Of a stretch of 64,000 nt of DNA, positions 45,943 to 59,166 are shown piece by piece (the stretch's first letter is position 1; every line of letters begins with the position of its first letter). This stretch comes from Misgurnus anguillicaudatus. Taxonomy: Eukaryota > Chordata > Actinopteri > Cypriniformes > Cobitidae. Both the position numbers and the translations under genes were made by a program. The stretch spans positions 42,804,001 through 42,868,000 of the forward strand of contig NC_073357.2 of NCBI RefSeq assembly GCF_027580225.2. Reading direction: 5' to 3'. Under the pieces are notes generated by a model that was given only the letters and a program-made list of their open reading frames with translations, had not been told where the DNA came from and ran no database searches.

Positions 45943-48045
45943 CTAGATATTAAAGTTTGAAGACAAACTTTATGTTGGCTTGAAAAAGCGTGGCCTGAAC
46001 AGTTTCACAGGATAAACGTAAAGTTAAGACGTTCAATTTAGTGTAGCTGGGTGTTTGCATGATTAAGAATGAATACAGCTTGATTTATCATGAAGTTAGC
46101 ATGAAGTTAACATGATTAGCATGAAGCTAGCATGATGCTAGCATGATTAAGATGAAGCTACCATGATGCTAGCGTGATTAGCATGAAGCTAGCATGATGC
46201 TAGCATGATTACCATGAAGCTAACATGATGCTAGCGTGATTAGCATGAAGCTAAGATGATGCTAGCATGATTAGCATGAAGCTAAGATGATGCTAGCATG
46301 ATTAGCATGAAGCTAGCATGATGTTAGCATGATTAGCATGAAGCTAGCATGATTAGCATGAAGCTAGCATGAAGCTAACATGAAGCTATCATGATTAGCA
46401 TGCAGCTAACATGATTAGCATGAAGCTAGCATGATTAGCATGAAGCTAGCATGATTAGCATGAAGCTAGCATGATGCTAGCATGATTAGCCTGAAGCTAG
46501 CATGATGCTAGCATGATTAGCATGAAGCTAACATGATGCTAGCATGATTAGCATGAAGCTAGCATGATGCTAGCATGATTAGCATGAAGCTAGCATGATG
46601 CTAGCATGATTAGCATGAAGCTAACATGATGCTAGCATGATTAGCATGAAGCTAGCATGATGTTAGCATGATTAGCATGAAGCTAGCATGATGCTAGCAT
46701 GATTAGCATGAAGCTAGCATGATGTTAGCATGATTAGCATGAAGCTAGCATGATTAGCATGAAGCTAGCATGATAAGCATTAGGCTAGCATGATTAGCAT
46801 GAAGCTAGCATGATGCTAGCATGATTAGCATGAAGCTAACATGATGCTAGCATGATTAGCATGAAGCTAGCATGATGCTAGCATGATTAGCATGAAGCTA
46901 GCATGATAAGCATTAGGCTAACATGATGCTAACATTATTAGCATGAAGCTAGCATGATGCTAACATGATTAGCATGAAGCTGGCATGATGCTAGCATGAT
47001 TAGCATGAAGCTAACATGAGGCTAGCATGATTAGCATGAAGTAAGCATGAGGTTAGCATGATTAGCATAAAGCTAACATGATTTAACATGAAGTTAGCAT
47101 GATTAGCATGATGCTAGCATGATTAGCATGAAGCTAACAAGATTTAACATGAAGCTAACATGATTTAGCATGAAGTTAGCAAGCTATATCATGAAATTAG
47201 CATAAGGCTAGCATGAAACTAGCATGAAGCTAGAATGACTTAGCATGAAGCTAGCATGAAGCTAGCATGACCCAAAGACCCAACCCCCATGTCTCTATGA
47301 TGTTCAGATCCAGAGATATAAGGCTTTGTTTATTATGTTGCTAGGGTGCTCATATTTGGTTGCTAGGGGCGTGGCTTAATACCTCAATAAGAATCCCATT
47401 GAGACTGATTGGATGCCTGAGTAATATGAGCCCACCCCTATGTCTCTATGACACGCTGGTGCAAAGATATGCATCTGTGCTTTTTATAATGGTAGTCTAT
47501 GGGAGATGTTGCTAGGGTACCCAAAATTGTTGCTAGGGGCGTGGCTTAATAGCTCTGTGGTGATCCTAAGAGACTGATTGGTTGTCTGAGTAAAATGAGC
47601 CCACACCCATGTCTCTACGACACTCTAAAGTGAAGAAATTCCATCTGGGACGTTTTTATTCCCTTTTATGGGCATGTTTCCTGCCCCATTATAAGTCAAT
47701 GGGAAATTTTGGGGGCCTCTTACACCCCAGGGGTACAGCTTACACCCCATTGTGAGGTATGTTCTTACACAGCCTGTCAGCCTCCTTAAATGTGGTAAGC
47801 CACAAGTTTCTACAAGTTTCTCACTCACAGCTATGACCCGTCAAAGTTTGTCTCAATGTTAAGTCAATGGAAATTTTGGGGTGTTCGAGCCCCCCGTTTA
47901 GGAATTCGGAAGGTCCCATCAGTTAGAAAAGATATAGCACACTAAGTCAGACCAGTCTGAAGGTCTGTGGAAAATTTGGTGCATGTAGCTTGAAAGCCCT
48001 AGGACGAGTTAGTGTCAGAAATTTGGGGTAGAATAATAATAATAA
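45943..48045 (-). mobile_element. Unit 20, divergent type A Helitron-like element
   Basis: The first 55 bp (45943-45997) are type A with the AAGA hairpin. The remainder of the head (CAGTTTCACAGGATAAACG, GTTCAATTTAGTGTAGC) differs from every other unit. The core is 46067-47269. The tail is type A, ending GTGTCAGAAATTTGGGG, TAG and (AAT)n. It is an older or separate branch of the A family. Confidence 0.65.
46067..47269. repeat. TAGCATGA tandem core of unit 20
   Basis: The period is about 31 bp with many TAACATGA and TAAGATGA variants. It is less homogeneous than the other A cores, fitting an older array. Confidence 0.9.
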
Positions 48046-50708
48046 CTAGATATTAAAGTTTGAAGACAAACTTTATGTTGGCTTGAAAAAGCGTAGCTTG
48101 AACGTTTAAAACGGTTTGACAGAAGTTTAGTTTAGTAGGCTATCTGGCTGTTAGAATGTTTAAGTATGAAGGTAGCATGATTAGCATGAAGTTAGCATGA
48201 TGTTAGCATGATTAGCATGAAGCTAGCATGATTAGCATGAAGCTAGCATGATGCTAGCATGATTAGCATGAAGCTAGCATGATGCTAGCATGATTAGCAT
48301 GAAGCTAGCATGAAACTAGCATGATGCTAACATGATTAGCATGAAGCTAGCATGATGTTAGCATGATTAGCATGAAGCTAGCATGATGCTAGCATGATTA
48401 ACATTAAGCTAGCATGATGCTAGCATGAAGCTAGCATGATTAGCATGAAGTTAGCATGATGCTAGCATGATTAGCATGAAGCTAGCATGATCCTAGCATG
48501 ATTAGCATGAAGCTAGCATGATGCTAGCATGATTAGCATGAAGCTAGCATGATGATAGCATGATTAGCATGAAGCTAGCATGATGCTAGCATGATTAGCA
48601 TGAAGCTGGCATGATGTTAGCATGATTAGCATGAAGCTAGCATGATGATAGCATGATTAGCATGAAGCTAGCATGATGCTAGCATGATTAGCATGAAGCT
48701 GGCATGATGTTAGCATGATTAGCATGAAGCTAGCATGATGCTAGCATGATTAGCATAAAGCTAGCATGATTAGCATGAAGCTAGCATGATCCTAGCATGA
48801 TTAGCATGAAGCTAGCATGATGTTAGCATGATTAGCATGAAGCTAGCATGATGATAGCATGATTAGCATGAAGCTAGCACGAAGCTAGCATGATTAGCAT
48901 GAGGCTAGCATGATGTTAGCATGATTAGCATGAAGCTAGCATGATAAGCATGAAGCTAGCATGTTGCTAGTATGATTAGCAGGAAGCTAGCATGATGCTA
49001 GCATGATTAACATGAAGCTAGCATGATGCTAGCATGAAGCTAGCATGATAAGCATGAAGCTAGCATGATACTAGCATGATTAGCATGAAGCTAGCATGAT
49101 TTTAACAATGATTAGCATGAAGCTAGCATGATGTTAGCATGATTAGCATGAAGCTAGCATGATGCTAGCATGATTAACATTAAGCTAGCATGATGCTAGC
49201 ATGAAGCTAGCATGATGCTTACATGATTAGCATGAAGCTAGCATGATGATAGCATGATTAGCATGAAGCTAGCATGAAGCTAGTATGATTAGCATGAGGC
49301 TAGCATGATGTTAGCATGATTAGCATGAAGCTAGCATGATGCTAACATGATAAGCATGAAGCTAGCATGTTGCTAGTATGATTAGCAGGAAGCTAGCATG
49401 AAGCTAGCATGATAAGCATGAAGCTAGCATGATACTAGCATGATTAGCATGAAGCTAGCATGATTCTAACAATGATTAGCATGAAGCTAGCATGATGTTA
49501 GCATGATTAGCATGAAGCTAGCATGATGTTAGCAAGATTAACATGAAGTTAGCATGATGTTAACATGATTAGCATGAAGCTAGCATGAAACTAGCAAGAT
49601 TAGCATGAAGCTAGCATAATGCTAGCATGATTAGCATGAAGTAAGCATGAGGTTAGCATGATTAGCATGAAGTAAGCATGAGGTTAGCATGATTAGCATG
49701 AATCTAGCATGATTTAACGTGAAGTTAGCATGATTAGCATGATGCTAACATGATTAGCATGAAGCTAGCAGTGTTTAACGTGAAGCTAACAAGATTTAAC
49801 ATGAAGCTAGCATGATTTAGCATGAAGTTAGCAAGATATATTATGAAATTAGCATAAAGCTAGCATGAAACTAGCATGAAGCTAGTATGACTTAGCATGA
49901 AGCTAGCATGAAGCTAACATGACCCAAAGACCCAACCCCCATGTCTCTATGATGTTCAGACCCAGAGATATAAGGCTTTGTTTATTATGTTGCTAGGGTG
50001 CTCATATTTGGTTGCTAGGGGCGTGGCCTAATGCCTTAATAAGAATCCTATTAAGACTGATTGGATGCCTGAGTAAAATGAGCCCACCCCTATGTCTCTA
50101 TGACACTCTGGTGTAAAGATATCCATCTGGGCTTTTTATAATGGTAGTCTATGGGAGATGTTGCTAGGGTACCCAAAATTGTTGCTAGGGGCGTGGCTTA
50201 ATAGCTCTGGGGCGATCCTAAGAGACTGATTGGATGACTGAGTAAAATGAACCCACCCCCATGTCTCTACGACACTCTAAAGTGAAGATATTCCATCTGG
50301 GACGCTTTTATTCCCTTATCTGGGCATGTTTCCTGCCCCATTATAAGTCAATGGGAAATTTTGGGGGCCTCTTACACCCCAGGGGTACAGCTTACACCCC
50401 ATTGTGATGTATGTTCTTACAGAGCCTGTCAGCCTCCTTAAATGTGGTAAGCCACAAGTTTCTACAAGTTTCTCACTCACAGCTATGACCCGTCAAAGTT
50501 TGTGTCAATGTTAAGTCAATGGAAATTTTGGGGTGTTCGAGCCCCCCGTTTAGAAATTCGGAAGGTCCCATCAGTTAGAAAAGATATAGCACACTAAGTC
50601 AGACCAGTCTGAAGGTCCGTGGAAAATTTGGTGCATGTAGCTTGAAAGCTCTAGGACGAGTTAGTGTTTAAAATTTAGTCTCAGAAGAAAGCGGAATAAT
50701 AATAATAA
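48046..50708 (-). mobile_element. Unit 21, type A Helitron-like element (long core)
   Basis: The head is 48046-48165 and the core 48166-49922 (about 1.76 kb, the longest A core). The tail (49923-50708) ends with a mixture of A (CTAGGACGAGTTAGTG) and B (TTTAGTCTCAGAAGAAA) forms before GCGGAATAATAATAATAA. The next unit is type C. Confidence 0.7.
48166..49922. repeat. TAGCATGA tandem core of unit 21
   Basis: The period is about 31 bp. A block with the rare TTTTAACAATGATTAGC / TTCTAACAATGATTAGC and TGTTGCTAGTATGATTAGC variants occurs twice (about 48955-49110 and 49365-49480), so part of the array has been duplicated over about 400 bp. Confidence 0.9.
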
Positions 50709-52279
50709 CTAGATAGGTACATTTCCTGAAGAAAATGTTAAGTGGTGCTTGCCGTGGCAAAAATCTCGGGACAATATATGATTATACTCCAACCCAAAAG
50801 TAAAACGGTCCAACCCCCGTGTCTGTATGATGTTCTGATGTGGAGATATAAGGCTGTGTTTATCCGGTTGCTAGGGTACTGTATTTGGTTGCTAGGGAAA
50901 AATGTGGCATCCCATAATGATTACACTCTGAGTCACGAGTCATACGGTCCAACCCCCGTGTCTCTACGATGTTCTGATGCGGAGATATAAGGCTTTGTTT
51001 ACTCTGTTGCTAGGGTACTGTAGTTGGTTGCTAGGGAAAAATTTGACATCCCATAGTGATTACCCGCCGAGTCACGAGTCAAACGGTCCAACCCCCGTGT
51101 CTCTACGATGTTCTGATGCGGAGATATAAGGCTTTGTTTACTCTGTTGCTAGGGTACTGTATTTGGTTGCTAGTGAAAAAATTGGCATCCCATAATGATT
51201 ACACTCAGAGTCACGAGTCATACGGTCCAACCCCCGTGTCTCTACGATGTTCTGATGCGGAGATATAAGGCTTTGTTTACTCTGTTGCTAGGGTACTGTA
51301 TTTGGTTGCTAGGGAAAAATTTGGCATCCCATAATGATTACCCGCCGAGTCACGAGTCAAACGGTCCAACCCCCGTGTCTCTACGATGTTCTGATGCGGA
51401 GATATAAGGCTTTGTTTACTCTGTTGCTAGGGTACTGTATTTGGTTGCTAGGGAAAAATTTGACATCCCATAGTGATTACCCGCCGAGTCACGAGTCAAC
51501 CGGTCCAACCCCCGTGTCTCTACAATGTTCTGATGTCGAGATATAACTGTTTGAATTTTATGTTGCTAGGGTGCTCAAAAGTGGTTGCTAGGGGCGTGGC
51601 TTAGTAAGTCTTTAAGGATCCTAAGATACTGATTGGATGCCTGAGTAAAATGAGCCCACCCCCATGTCTCTATGACACTGTGGTGCAAAGATATCCATCT
51701 GAGCATTTTATAATGGCAGTCTATGGTATAGGTTGCTAGGGTGCCCAAAATTGTTGCTAGGGTAACCTTACACCCCATTGTGGGGGACGTCCTGATAGAG
51801 TCTAGCAACCTATTCAAATTTAGTAACCCTGATGTTTCTATGAAATCCTCGCTCGGACCTATGACCCGTCAAAATTTTTGCAATGTTAAGTCTATGGAAT
51901 TTTGCCCCATTGACTTTTCATTGGGCACTTTTGGGCACCTCTTACACCCCAGGGGTACAACTTACACCCCATTGCGATCCATGTTCTTACAGAGCCTACC
52001 ACCCTCTTCAAATGTTGTAACCCACATGTTTCTACAAAATCCTCGAGCTGAGCTATGACTCGTCAAAGTTGGGCGCAATGTTAAGTCAATGGGATTTTTC
52101 GGGTGGTTTTTCACCCCCCTTTCGGAAATCCTGCACCCAATCGCTTATAAAAGTCATAGCACACCTCTCCTCAATAAACCGGTCGATTTGAGCCCGCTTT
52201 CATGGGACTACGGCAAACCGTGCGGGACGAGTTACGCGCCGAAAAAACGTGCAGACATAAGAATAAGATATAATAATAA
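50709..52279 (-). mobile_element. Unit 22, type C Helitron-like element
   Basis: The head is 50709-50805 (C hairpins) and the array about 50805-51562. The tail (51563-52279) has the rearranged module GTTGCTAGGGTAACCTTACA also found in units 19 and 27. It ends CGCGCCGAAAAAACGTGC, AGACATAAG and AATAATAA. A type B unit follows, as after units 14, 24-25 and 27. Confidence 0.7.
50805..51562. repeat. 139-bp tandem array of unit 22 (about 5 copies)
   Basis: C-subtype copies, alternating CATCCCATAATGATTAC and CATCCCATAGTGATTACCC linkers. Confidence 0.9.
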
Positions 52280-54357
52280 CTAGATAGAAAAGTTTGTTGA
52301 CAAACTTTATGTTGGCTTGACAAAGCCTGGCCTGAACGTTAAAAACGGTTTGACAGAAGTTTAGTTTAGTAGGCTATCTGGCTGTTAGTATGTTTAAGTA
52401 TGAAGCTAGCCTGATTTAACATAAAGCTAGCATGATTAGCCTGAAGCTAGCATGAAGCTAACATGATTCGCATGAAGCTAGCATCAAGTTAGCATGATAA
52501 GCATGAAGCTAGCATGATGCTAACATGAAATAGCATGAAGCTAGCATGATGCTAACATGAATTAGCATGAAGCTAGCATGAAGCTAACATGATTAGCATG
52601 AAGCTAGCATCAAGTTAGCATGATTAGCATGAAGCTAGCATGATGCTAACATGAAATAGCATGAAGCTAACATGATGCTAACATGAATTAGCATGAAGCT
52701 AGCATGAAGCTAACATGATTAGCATGAAGCTAACATGAAGTTAACATGATTAGCATGAAGCTAGCATGATGTTAACATGTATTAGCATGAAGTTAGCATG
52801 ATGCTAACATGAATTAGCATGAAGCTAGCATGATGCTAACATGAATTAGCATGAAGCTAGCATGATGTTAACATGAATTAGCATGAAGCTAGCATGATGC
52901 TAACATGAATTAACATGAAGCTAGCATGATGCTAACATGAATTAGCATGAATTAGCATGATGCTAACATGAATTAGCATGAAGCTAGCATGATGCTAACA
53001 TGAATTAGCATGAAGCTAGCATGATGCTAACATGAATTAGCATGAAGCTAGCATGATGCTAACATGAATTAGCATGAAGCTAACATGAAGCTAACATGAA
53101 TTAGCATGAAGCTAACTTGAAATAGCATGAAGCTAGCATGATGCTAACATGATTTAGCATGAAGCTAGCATGATGCTAACATGAATTAGCATGAAGCTAG
53201 CATGATGCTAACATGAATTAGCATGAAGTTAGCATGATGCTAACATGAATTAGCATGAAGCTAGCATGATGCTAACATGAATTAGCATGAAGCTAGCATG
53301 ATAATAACATGAATTAGCATGAAGTTAGCATGATGCTAACATGAATTAGCATGAAGCTAGCATGATGCTAACATGAATTAGCATGAAGCTAACATGAAGG
53401 TAACATGAATTAGCATGAAGCTAGCATGATGCTAATAATGAATTAGCATGAAGCTAGGACGATGCTAACATGATTTAGCATGAAGTTAGCAAGATTTATT
53501 ATGAAATTAGCATAAAGCTAGCATGAAGCTAGCATGAAGCTAGTATGACTTAGCTTGAAGCTAGCATGAAGCTAACATGACCAAAAGACCCAACCCCCAT
53601 GTCTCTATGATGTTCGGATCCAGAGATATATGGCTTTGTTTATTATGTTGCTAGGGTGCTCATATTTGGTTGCTAGGGGCGTGGCTTAATAGCTCAATAA
53701 GAATCCTTAGAGACTGATTGGATGCCTGAGTAAAATGAGCCCACCCCCATGTCTCTGTGACACTGTGCTGCAAAGATATTCATCTGGGCATTTTATAATG
53801 GCAGTCTATGGGAGATGTTGCTAGGGTGCCCAAAAATGGTTGCTAGGGGCGTGGCTTAATTGCTATGGGATGATCCAGAGAGACTGATTGGATGTCCGAG
53901 TAAAATGAGCCCACCCACTTATCTCTACGACACTGTAAAGCAAAGATATCCCATCTGGAACGTTTTTATTCCCTTATATGGGCGTGTTTCCTGCCCCGTT
54001 ATAAGTCAATGGGGAATTTTGGGGGCCTCTTACACCCCAGGGGTGAAACTTACACCCCAATGTGATGTATGTTCTTACACAGCCTGCCAGCCTCTTCAAA
54101 TGTGGTAAACCACAAGTTTCTACAAAATTCTCGCTCGCAGCTAGAACCCGTCAAAGTTTGTCCAATGTTAAGTCAATGGGACTTTCGGAATTTTTATTTC
54201 CCGTTTTAGGAATTCTGTAAGTCGGATCCCTTCAAAAAGTCATAGCACACTTCTTCAGACCAGTTAGAATGTCCGTGGAAAATTTGGTGGATGTAGCTTG
54301 AAAGCTGTAGGACGAGTTAGCTGCAGAAATTTAGTCTCAGAAGAAAAATAATAATAA
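52280..54357 (-). mobile_element. Unit 23, type B Helitron-like element
   Basis: The head (52280-52398) has AACGTTAAAAACGG and GCCTGATTTAACATAAAGC, variants shared with units 26 and 28. The core is 52399-53580. The tail (53581-54357) ends CTGCAGAAATTTAGTCTCAG and (AAT)n. The recurrence of C followed by this B subtype (22-23 and 27-28) suggests that the pair was copied together. Confidence 0.7.
52399..53580. repeat. TAGCATGA/TAACATGA tandem core of unit 23
   Basis: The period is about 32 bp over about 1.2 kb. The left 350 bp contain two copies of a block with GCTAGCATCAAGTTAGC and CATGAAATAGCATG. Confidence 0.9.
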
Positions 54358-54454
54358 CTAGATAGGTACATTTCCTGAAGAAAATGTGAAGTGGTGCTTG
54401 CCGTGGCAAATTTCTGGGGACAGTATATGATTATACTTCCAGTCACGAGTAAAA

Positions 54455-55487
54455 CGATCCAAAGCCAGTGTCTCTATGATGTTCTGATGCGGAGATATAA
54501 GGCTTTGTTTATTCGGTTGCTAGGGCACTGGATTTGGTTGCTAGGGAAAAAATTGGCATCCCATAGTGATTACACGCCGAGTCACGAGTCAAACGGTCCA
54601 ACCCCCGTGTCTGTACGATGTTCTGATGCGGAGATATAAGGCTTTGTTTACTCTGTTGCTAGGGTACTGTATTTGGTTGCTAGGGAAAAAATGGCATCCC
54701 ATAATGATTACACTCCAAATCACGAGTCAAACGGTCCAACCCCCATGTCTCTACGATGTTCTGATGCGGAGATATAAGGCTTTGTTTACTCTGTTGCTAG
54801 GGTACTGTATTTGGTTGCTAGGGAAAAAAATGGCATCCCATAATGATTACACTCCGAGTCACTAGTCAAACGGTCCAACCCCCGTGTCTCTACGATGTTC
54901 TGATGCGGAGATATAAGGCTTTGTTTACTCTGTTGCTAGGGTACTGTATTTGGTTGCTAGGGAAAAAATTGGCATCCCATAATGATTTCACTCCGAGTCA
55001 CGAGTCAAACGGTCCAACCCCCGTGTCTCTACGATGTTCTGATGCGGAGATATAAGGCTTTGTTTACTCTGTTGCTAGGGTACTGTATTTGGTTGCTAGG
55101 GAAAAAATTGGCATCCCATAATGATTACACTCCGAGTCACTAGTCAAACGGTCCAACCCCCGTGTCTCTACGATGTTCTGATGCGGAGATATAAGGCTTT
55201 GTTTACTCTGTTGCTAGGGTACTGTATTTGGTTGCTAGGGAAAAAAATGGCATCCACTACTGATTACCCTCCGAGTCACGAGTCAAACGGTCCAAACCCC
55301 GTGTCTCTACGATGTTCTGAAGCGGAGATATAAGGCTTTGTTTACTCTGTTGCTAGGGTACTGTATTTGGTTGCTAGGGAAAAAATTGGCATCCACTACT
55401 GATTACCCTCCGAGTCACGAGTCAAACGGTCCAACCCCCGTGTCTCTACGATGTTCTGATGCGGAGATATAAGGCTTAGTTTATTCG
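54455..55487. repeat. 139-bp tandem array of unit 24 (about 7 copies)
   Basis: C-subtype copies. The first copy is the most diverged (GCTAGGGCACTGGATTTGG, AAAGCCAGTGTCTC) and the middle copies are nearly identical. Confidence 0.9.
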
Positions 55488-56360
55488 GTTGCTAGGGTGC
55501 GCAAATTTGGTTGCTATGGGCGTGGCTTGGGAGTGGCCAATTATGTGCCCAATTGTTACACCCCTAGTCACAAGTAAAACGGTCCAACCCCCGTGTCTCT
55601 ACGATGTTCTGATGCCGAGATATAACTGTTTGAATTTTATGTTGCTAGGGTGCTCAAAAGTGGTTGCTAGGGGCGTGGCTTAGTAAGTCATTAAGGATCC
55701 TGAGAGACTGATTGGATGCCTGAGTAAAATGAGCCCACCCCCATGTCTCTATGACACTGTGGTGCAAAGATATCCATCTGGGCATTTTATAATGGCAGTC
55801 TATGGGAGATGTTGCTAGGGTACCCAAAATTGTTGCTAGGGGCGTGTCTTAATAGATCTGAGATGATCCTGAGGGACTGATTGGATGCCCGAGTAAAATG
55901 AGCCCACCCCCTTGTCCCTACGAAGCTGCAATGCGAAGATATCCCATCAGGAAAATTTGTATTCCCTTATATGGGCGTGTTCCTTGCCCCATTGACTTTT
56001 CATTAGGGCACTTTTGGGAGCCTCTTACACCCCAGGGGTACAGCTTACACCCCAATGTGATGTATGTTCTTACAGAGTCTACCACCCTCTTCAAATGTTG
56101 TAACCCACATGTTTCTACAAAATCCACGAGCGGAGCTATGACCCGTCAAAGTTGGGCCCAATGTTAAGTCAATGGGATTTTTCGGGTGGTTTTACGCCCC
56201 CCTTTCGGAAATCCTGCACCCGATCCCTTATAAAAGTCATAGCACACCTCTCCTCAATAATCCGGTCGATTTGAGCCCTCTTTCATGGGTCTACGACAAA
56301 GCGTGCGGGACGAGTTACGCGCCGAAAAAGTGTCCGGATGTAAGAATAAAATATAATAAT

Positions 56361-56742
56361 AATAATATCCCTGAGGAATAGTAATAGTGATGCCTTGCAT
56401 AAATGCAAGCACCACTAATAAGTTTAACTACAATAACAGTATGTTGGCTTTGTCAAGCCAACATAATTATAATAATAAGTATGCAAGATAATAATAGTGA
56501 TGCCTTGCATAAATGCAAGCACCACTAATAAGTATGAGGAATAGTAATAGTGATGCCTTGCATAAATGCAAGCACCACTAATAATAAGTATGGGGAATAA
56601 TAATAGTGATGCTTTGCATAAATGCAAGCACCACTAATAATAAGTATGAGGAATAATAATAGTGATGCCTTGCATAAATGCAAGCACCACTAATAAGTTT
56701 AATAGCAATAACAATATGTTGGCTTTTTCAAAGCCAACATAA
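56361..56742 (-). repeat. Cluster of seven orphan hairpin modules (G T G G G G T)
   Basis: G-type hairpins (arms AGTGATGCCTTGCAT and ATGCAAGCACCACT) are at 56386-56416, 56496-56526, 56549-56579, 56605-56635 and 56661-56691. T-type hairpins (TATGTTGGCTT and AAGCCAACATA) are at 56440-56465 and 56715-56741. Leaders are AATAAGTATGAGGAATA for G and AATAAGTTTAA for T, and all modules are joined through AATAA. Spacing of the last four G modules is 53, 56 and 56 bp. G1 has a different leader (ATATCCCTGAGGAATAG). No protein is encoded; the shared shape suggests a recognised DNA structure. Confidence 0.88.
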
Positions 56743-59166
56743 CTAGATATTAAAGTTTGAAGACAAACTTTATGTTGGCTTGAAAAAGCGTAGCTTGAAC
56801 GTTTAAAACGGTTTGACAGAAGTTTAGTTTAGTAGGCTATCTGGCTGTTAGAATGTTTAAGTATGAAGGTAGCATGATTAGCATGAAGTTAGCCTGATGT
56901 TAGCATGATTAGCATGAAGCTAACATGATGCTAGCATGATTAACATGAAGCTAGCATGATGCTAGCATGATTAGCATGAAGCTAGCATGATGATAGCATG
57001 ATTAGCATGAAGCTAGCATGATGCTAGCATGATTAGCATGAAGCTAGCATGATGTTAGCATGATTAGCATGAAGCTAGCATGATGCTAGCATGATTAGCA
57101 TTAAGCTAACATGATGTTAGCATGATTAGCATGAAGCTAGCATGATGCTAGCATGATTAGCATGAAGCTAACATGATGCTAGCATGATTAGCATGAAGCT
57201 AGCATGATGCTAGCATGATTAGCATGATGCTAGCATGATTAGCATTAAGCTAACATGATGTTAGCATGATTAACATGAAGCTAGCATGATGCTAGCATGA
57301 TTAGCATGAAGCTAGCATGATGCTAGCATGATTAGCATGAAGCTAGCATGATGCTAGCATGATTAGCATGAAGCTAGCATGATGCTAGCATGATTAGCAT
57401 GAAGCTAGCATGATGTTAACATGATTAGCATGAAGCTGGCATGATTAGCATGAAGCTAGCATGATGCTAGCATGATTAGCATGAAGCTAGCATGATGTTA
57501 GCATGAAGCTAACATGATGCTAGCATGATTAGCATGAAGCTAGCATGATGCTAGCATGATTAGCATGATGCTAGCATGATTAGCATGAAGCTAGCATGAT
57601 GCTAGCATGATTAGCATGAAGCTAGCATGATGCTAGCATGATTAGCATGAAGCTAGCATGATGCTAGCATGATGCTAGCATGATTAGCATGAAGCTAGCA
57701 TGATGCTAGCATGATTAGCATGAAGCTAGCATGATGCTAGCATGATTAGCATGATGCTAGCATGATTAGCATGAAGCTAGCATGATGCTAGCATGATTAG
57801 CATGAAGCTAGCATGATGCTAGCATGATTGGCATGAAGCTAGCATGATGCTAGCATGATTAGCATGAAGCTAGCATGATGCTAGCATGATTAGCATGAAG
57901 CTAGCATGATGCTAGCATGATTAGCATGGAGTTAGCATGCTGTTAATATGATTAGCATGAAGCTATCATGATGTTAGCATGAAACTAGCATGATTCTAGC
58001 ATGATTAGCATGAAGCTAGCATGATTCTAGCATGATTAGCATGAAGCTAGCATGATTCTAGCATGATTAGCATGAAGCTAGCATGATGTTAGCATGATTA
58101 GCATGAAGGTAGCATGAGGCTAGCATGATTAGCATGAAGTAAGCATGAGGTTAGCATGATTAGCATGAAGCTAGCATGATTTAACGTGAAGCTAGCATGA
58201 TTAGCATGATGCTAACATGATTAGCATGACGCTAGCACTATTTAGCGTGCAGCTAACAAGATTTAACATGAAGTTAGCATGATTTAGCATGAAGTTAGCA
58301 AGATTTATTATGAAATTAGCATAAAGCTAGCATGAAACTAGCATGAAGCTAGTATGACTTAGCATGGAGCTAGCATGAACCTAGCATGACCCAAAGACCC
58401 AACCCCCATGTCTCTATGATGTTCAGACCAAGAGATATAAGGCTTTGTTTATTATGTTGCTAGGGTGCTCAAATTTGGTTGCTAGGGGCGTGGCTTAATG
58501 CCTCAATAAGAATCCTATTAAGACTGATTGGATGCCTGAGTAAAATGAGCCCACCCCTATGTCTCTATGACACTCTGGTGTAAAGATATCCATCTGGGCT
58601 TTTTATAATGGTAGTCTATGGGAGATGTTGCTAGGGTACCCAAAATTGTTGCTAGGGGCGTGGCTAAATAGCTTTGGGGCGATCCTAAGAGACTGATTGG
58701 ATGACTGAGTAAAATGAGCCCACCCCCATGTCTCTACGACACTCTAAAGTAAAGATATTCCATCTGGGACGCGTTTATTCCCTGATATGGGCATGCTTCC
58801 TGCCCCATTATAAGTCAATGGGAAATTTTGGGGGCCTCTTACACCCCAGGGGTACAGCTTACACCCCATTGTGATGTATGTTCTTACAGAGCCTGTCAGC
58901 CACCTTAAATGTGGTAAGCCACAAGTTTCTACAAGTTTCTCACTCGCAGCTATGACGCGTCAAAGTTTGTCTCAATGTTAAGTCAATGGAAATTTTGGGG
59001 TGTTTGAGACCCCCGTTTAGGAATTCGGAAGGTCCCATCAGTTAGAAAAGATATAGCACACTAAGTCAGACCAGTCTGAAGGTCTGTGGAAAATTTGGTG
59101 CATGTAGCTTGAAAGCCCTAGGACGAGTTAGTGTCAGAAATTTTGGGGGGAGAAAAAGAATAATAA
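56743..59166 (-). mobile_element. Unit 25, type A Helitron-like element
   Basis: The head is 56743-56862 (AAGA loop), the core 56863-58389 and the tail 58390-59166, nearly the same as unit 1 (GGGACGCGTTTATTCCC occurs only in these two). It ends GTGTCAGAAATTTTGGGGGG and AAAAAGAATAATAA. Confidence 0.7.
56863..58389. repeat. TAGCATGA tandem core of unit 25
   Basis: The period is about 31 bp with about 49 monomers, highly homogeneous. The diverged edge from about 58130 is the same as in units 1, 2 and 18. Confidence 0.9.

Larger units (their letters stand above)
54358..56742 (-). mobile_element. Unit 24, type C Helitron-like element followed by seven hairpin modules
   Basis: The head is 54358-54455 (C hairpins) and the array about 54455-55487. 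The tail, 55488 to about 56360, is closely similar to that of unit 14 (CTTGTCCCTACGAAGCTGC, GTGTCCGGATGTAAG). The orphan hairpin cluster at 56361-56742 then lies between it and unit 25. Confidence 0.7.

Noticed and set aside
56386..56691. tRNA or microRNA precursor for the G-type hairpins
   Set aside because: The stem is only about 14 bp with a 2-nt loop, too short for a microRNA precursor, and there is no cloverleaf or A/B box.
56361..56742. CRISPR-like array (regular short repeats with spacers)
   Set aside because: Each repeat is a self-contained hairpin with nearly constant AAT-rich linkers, not unique spacers, and the context is vertebrate.
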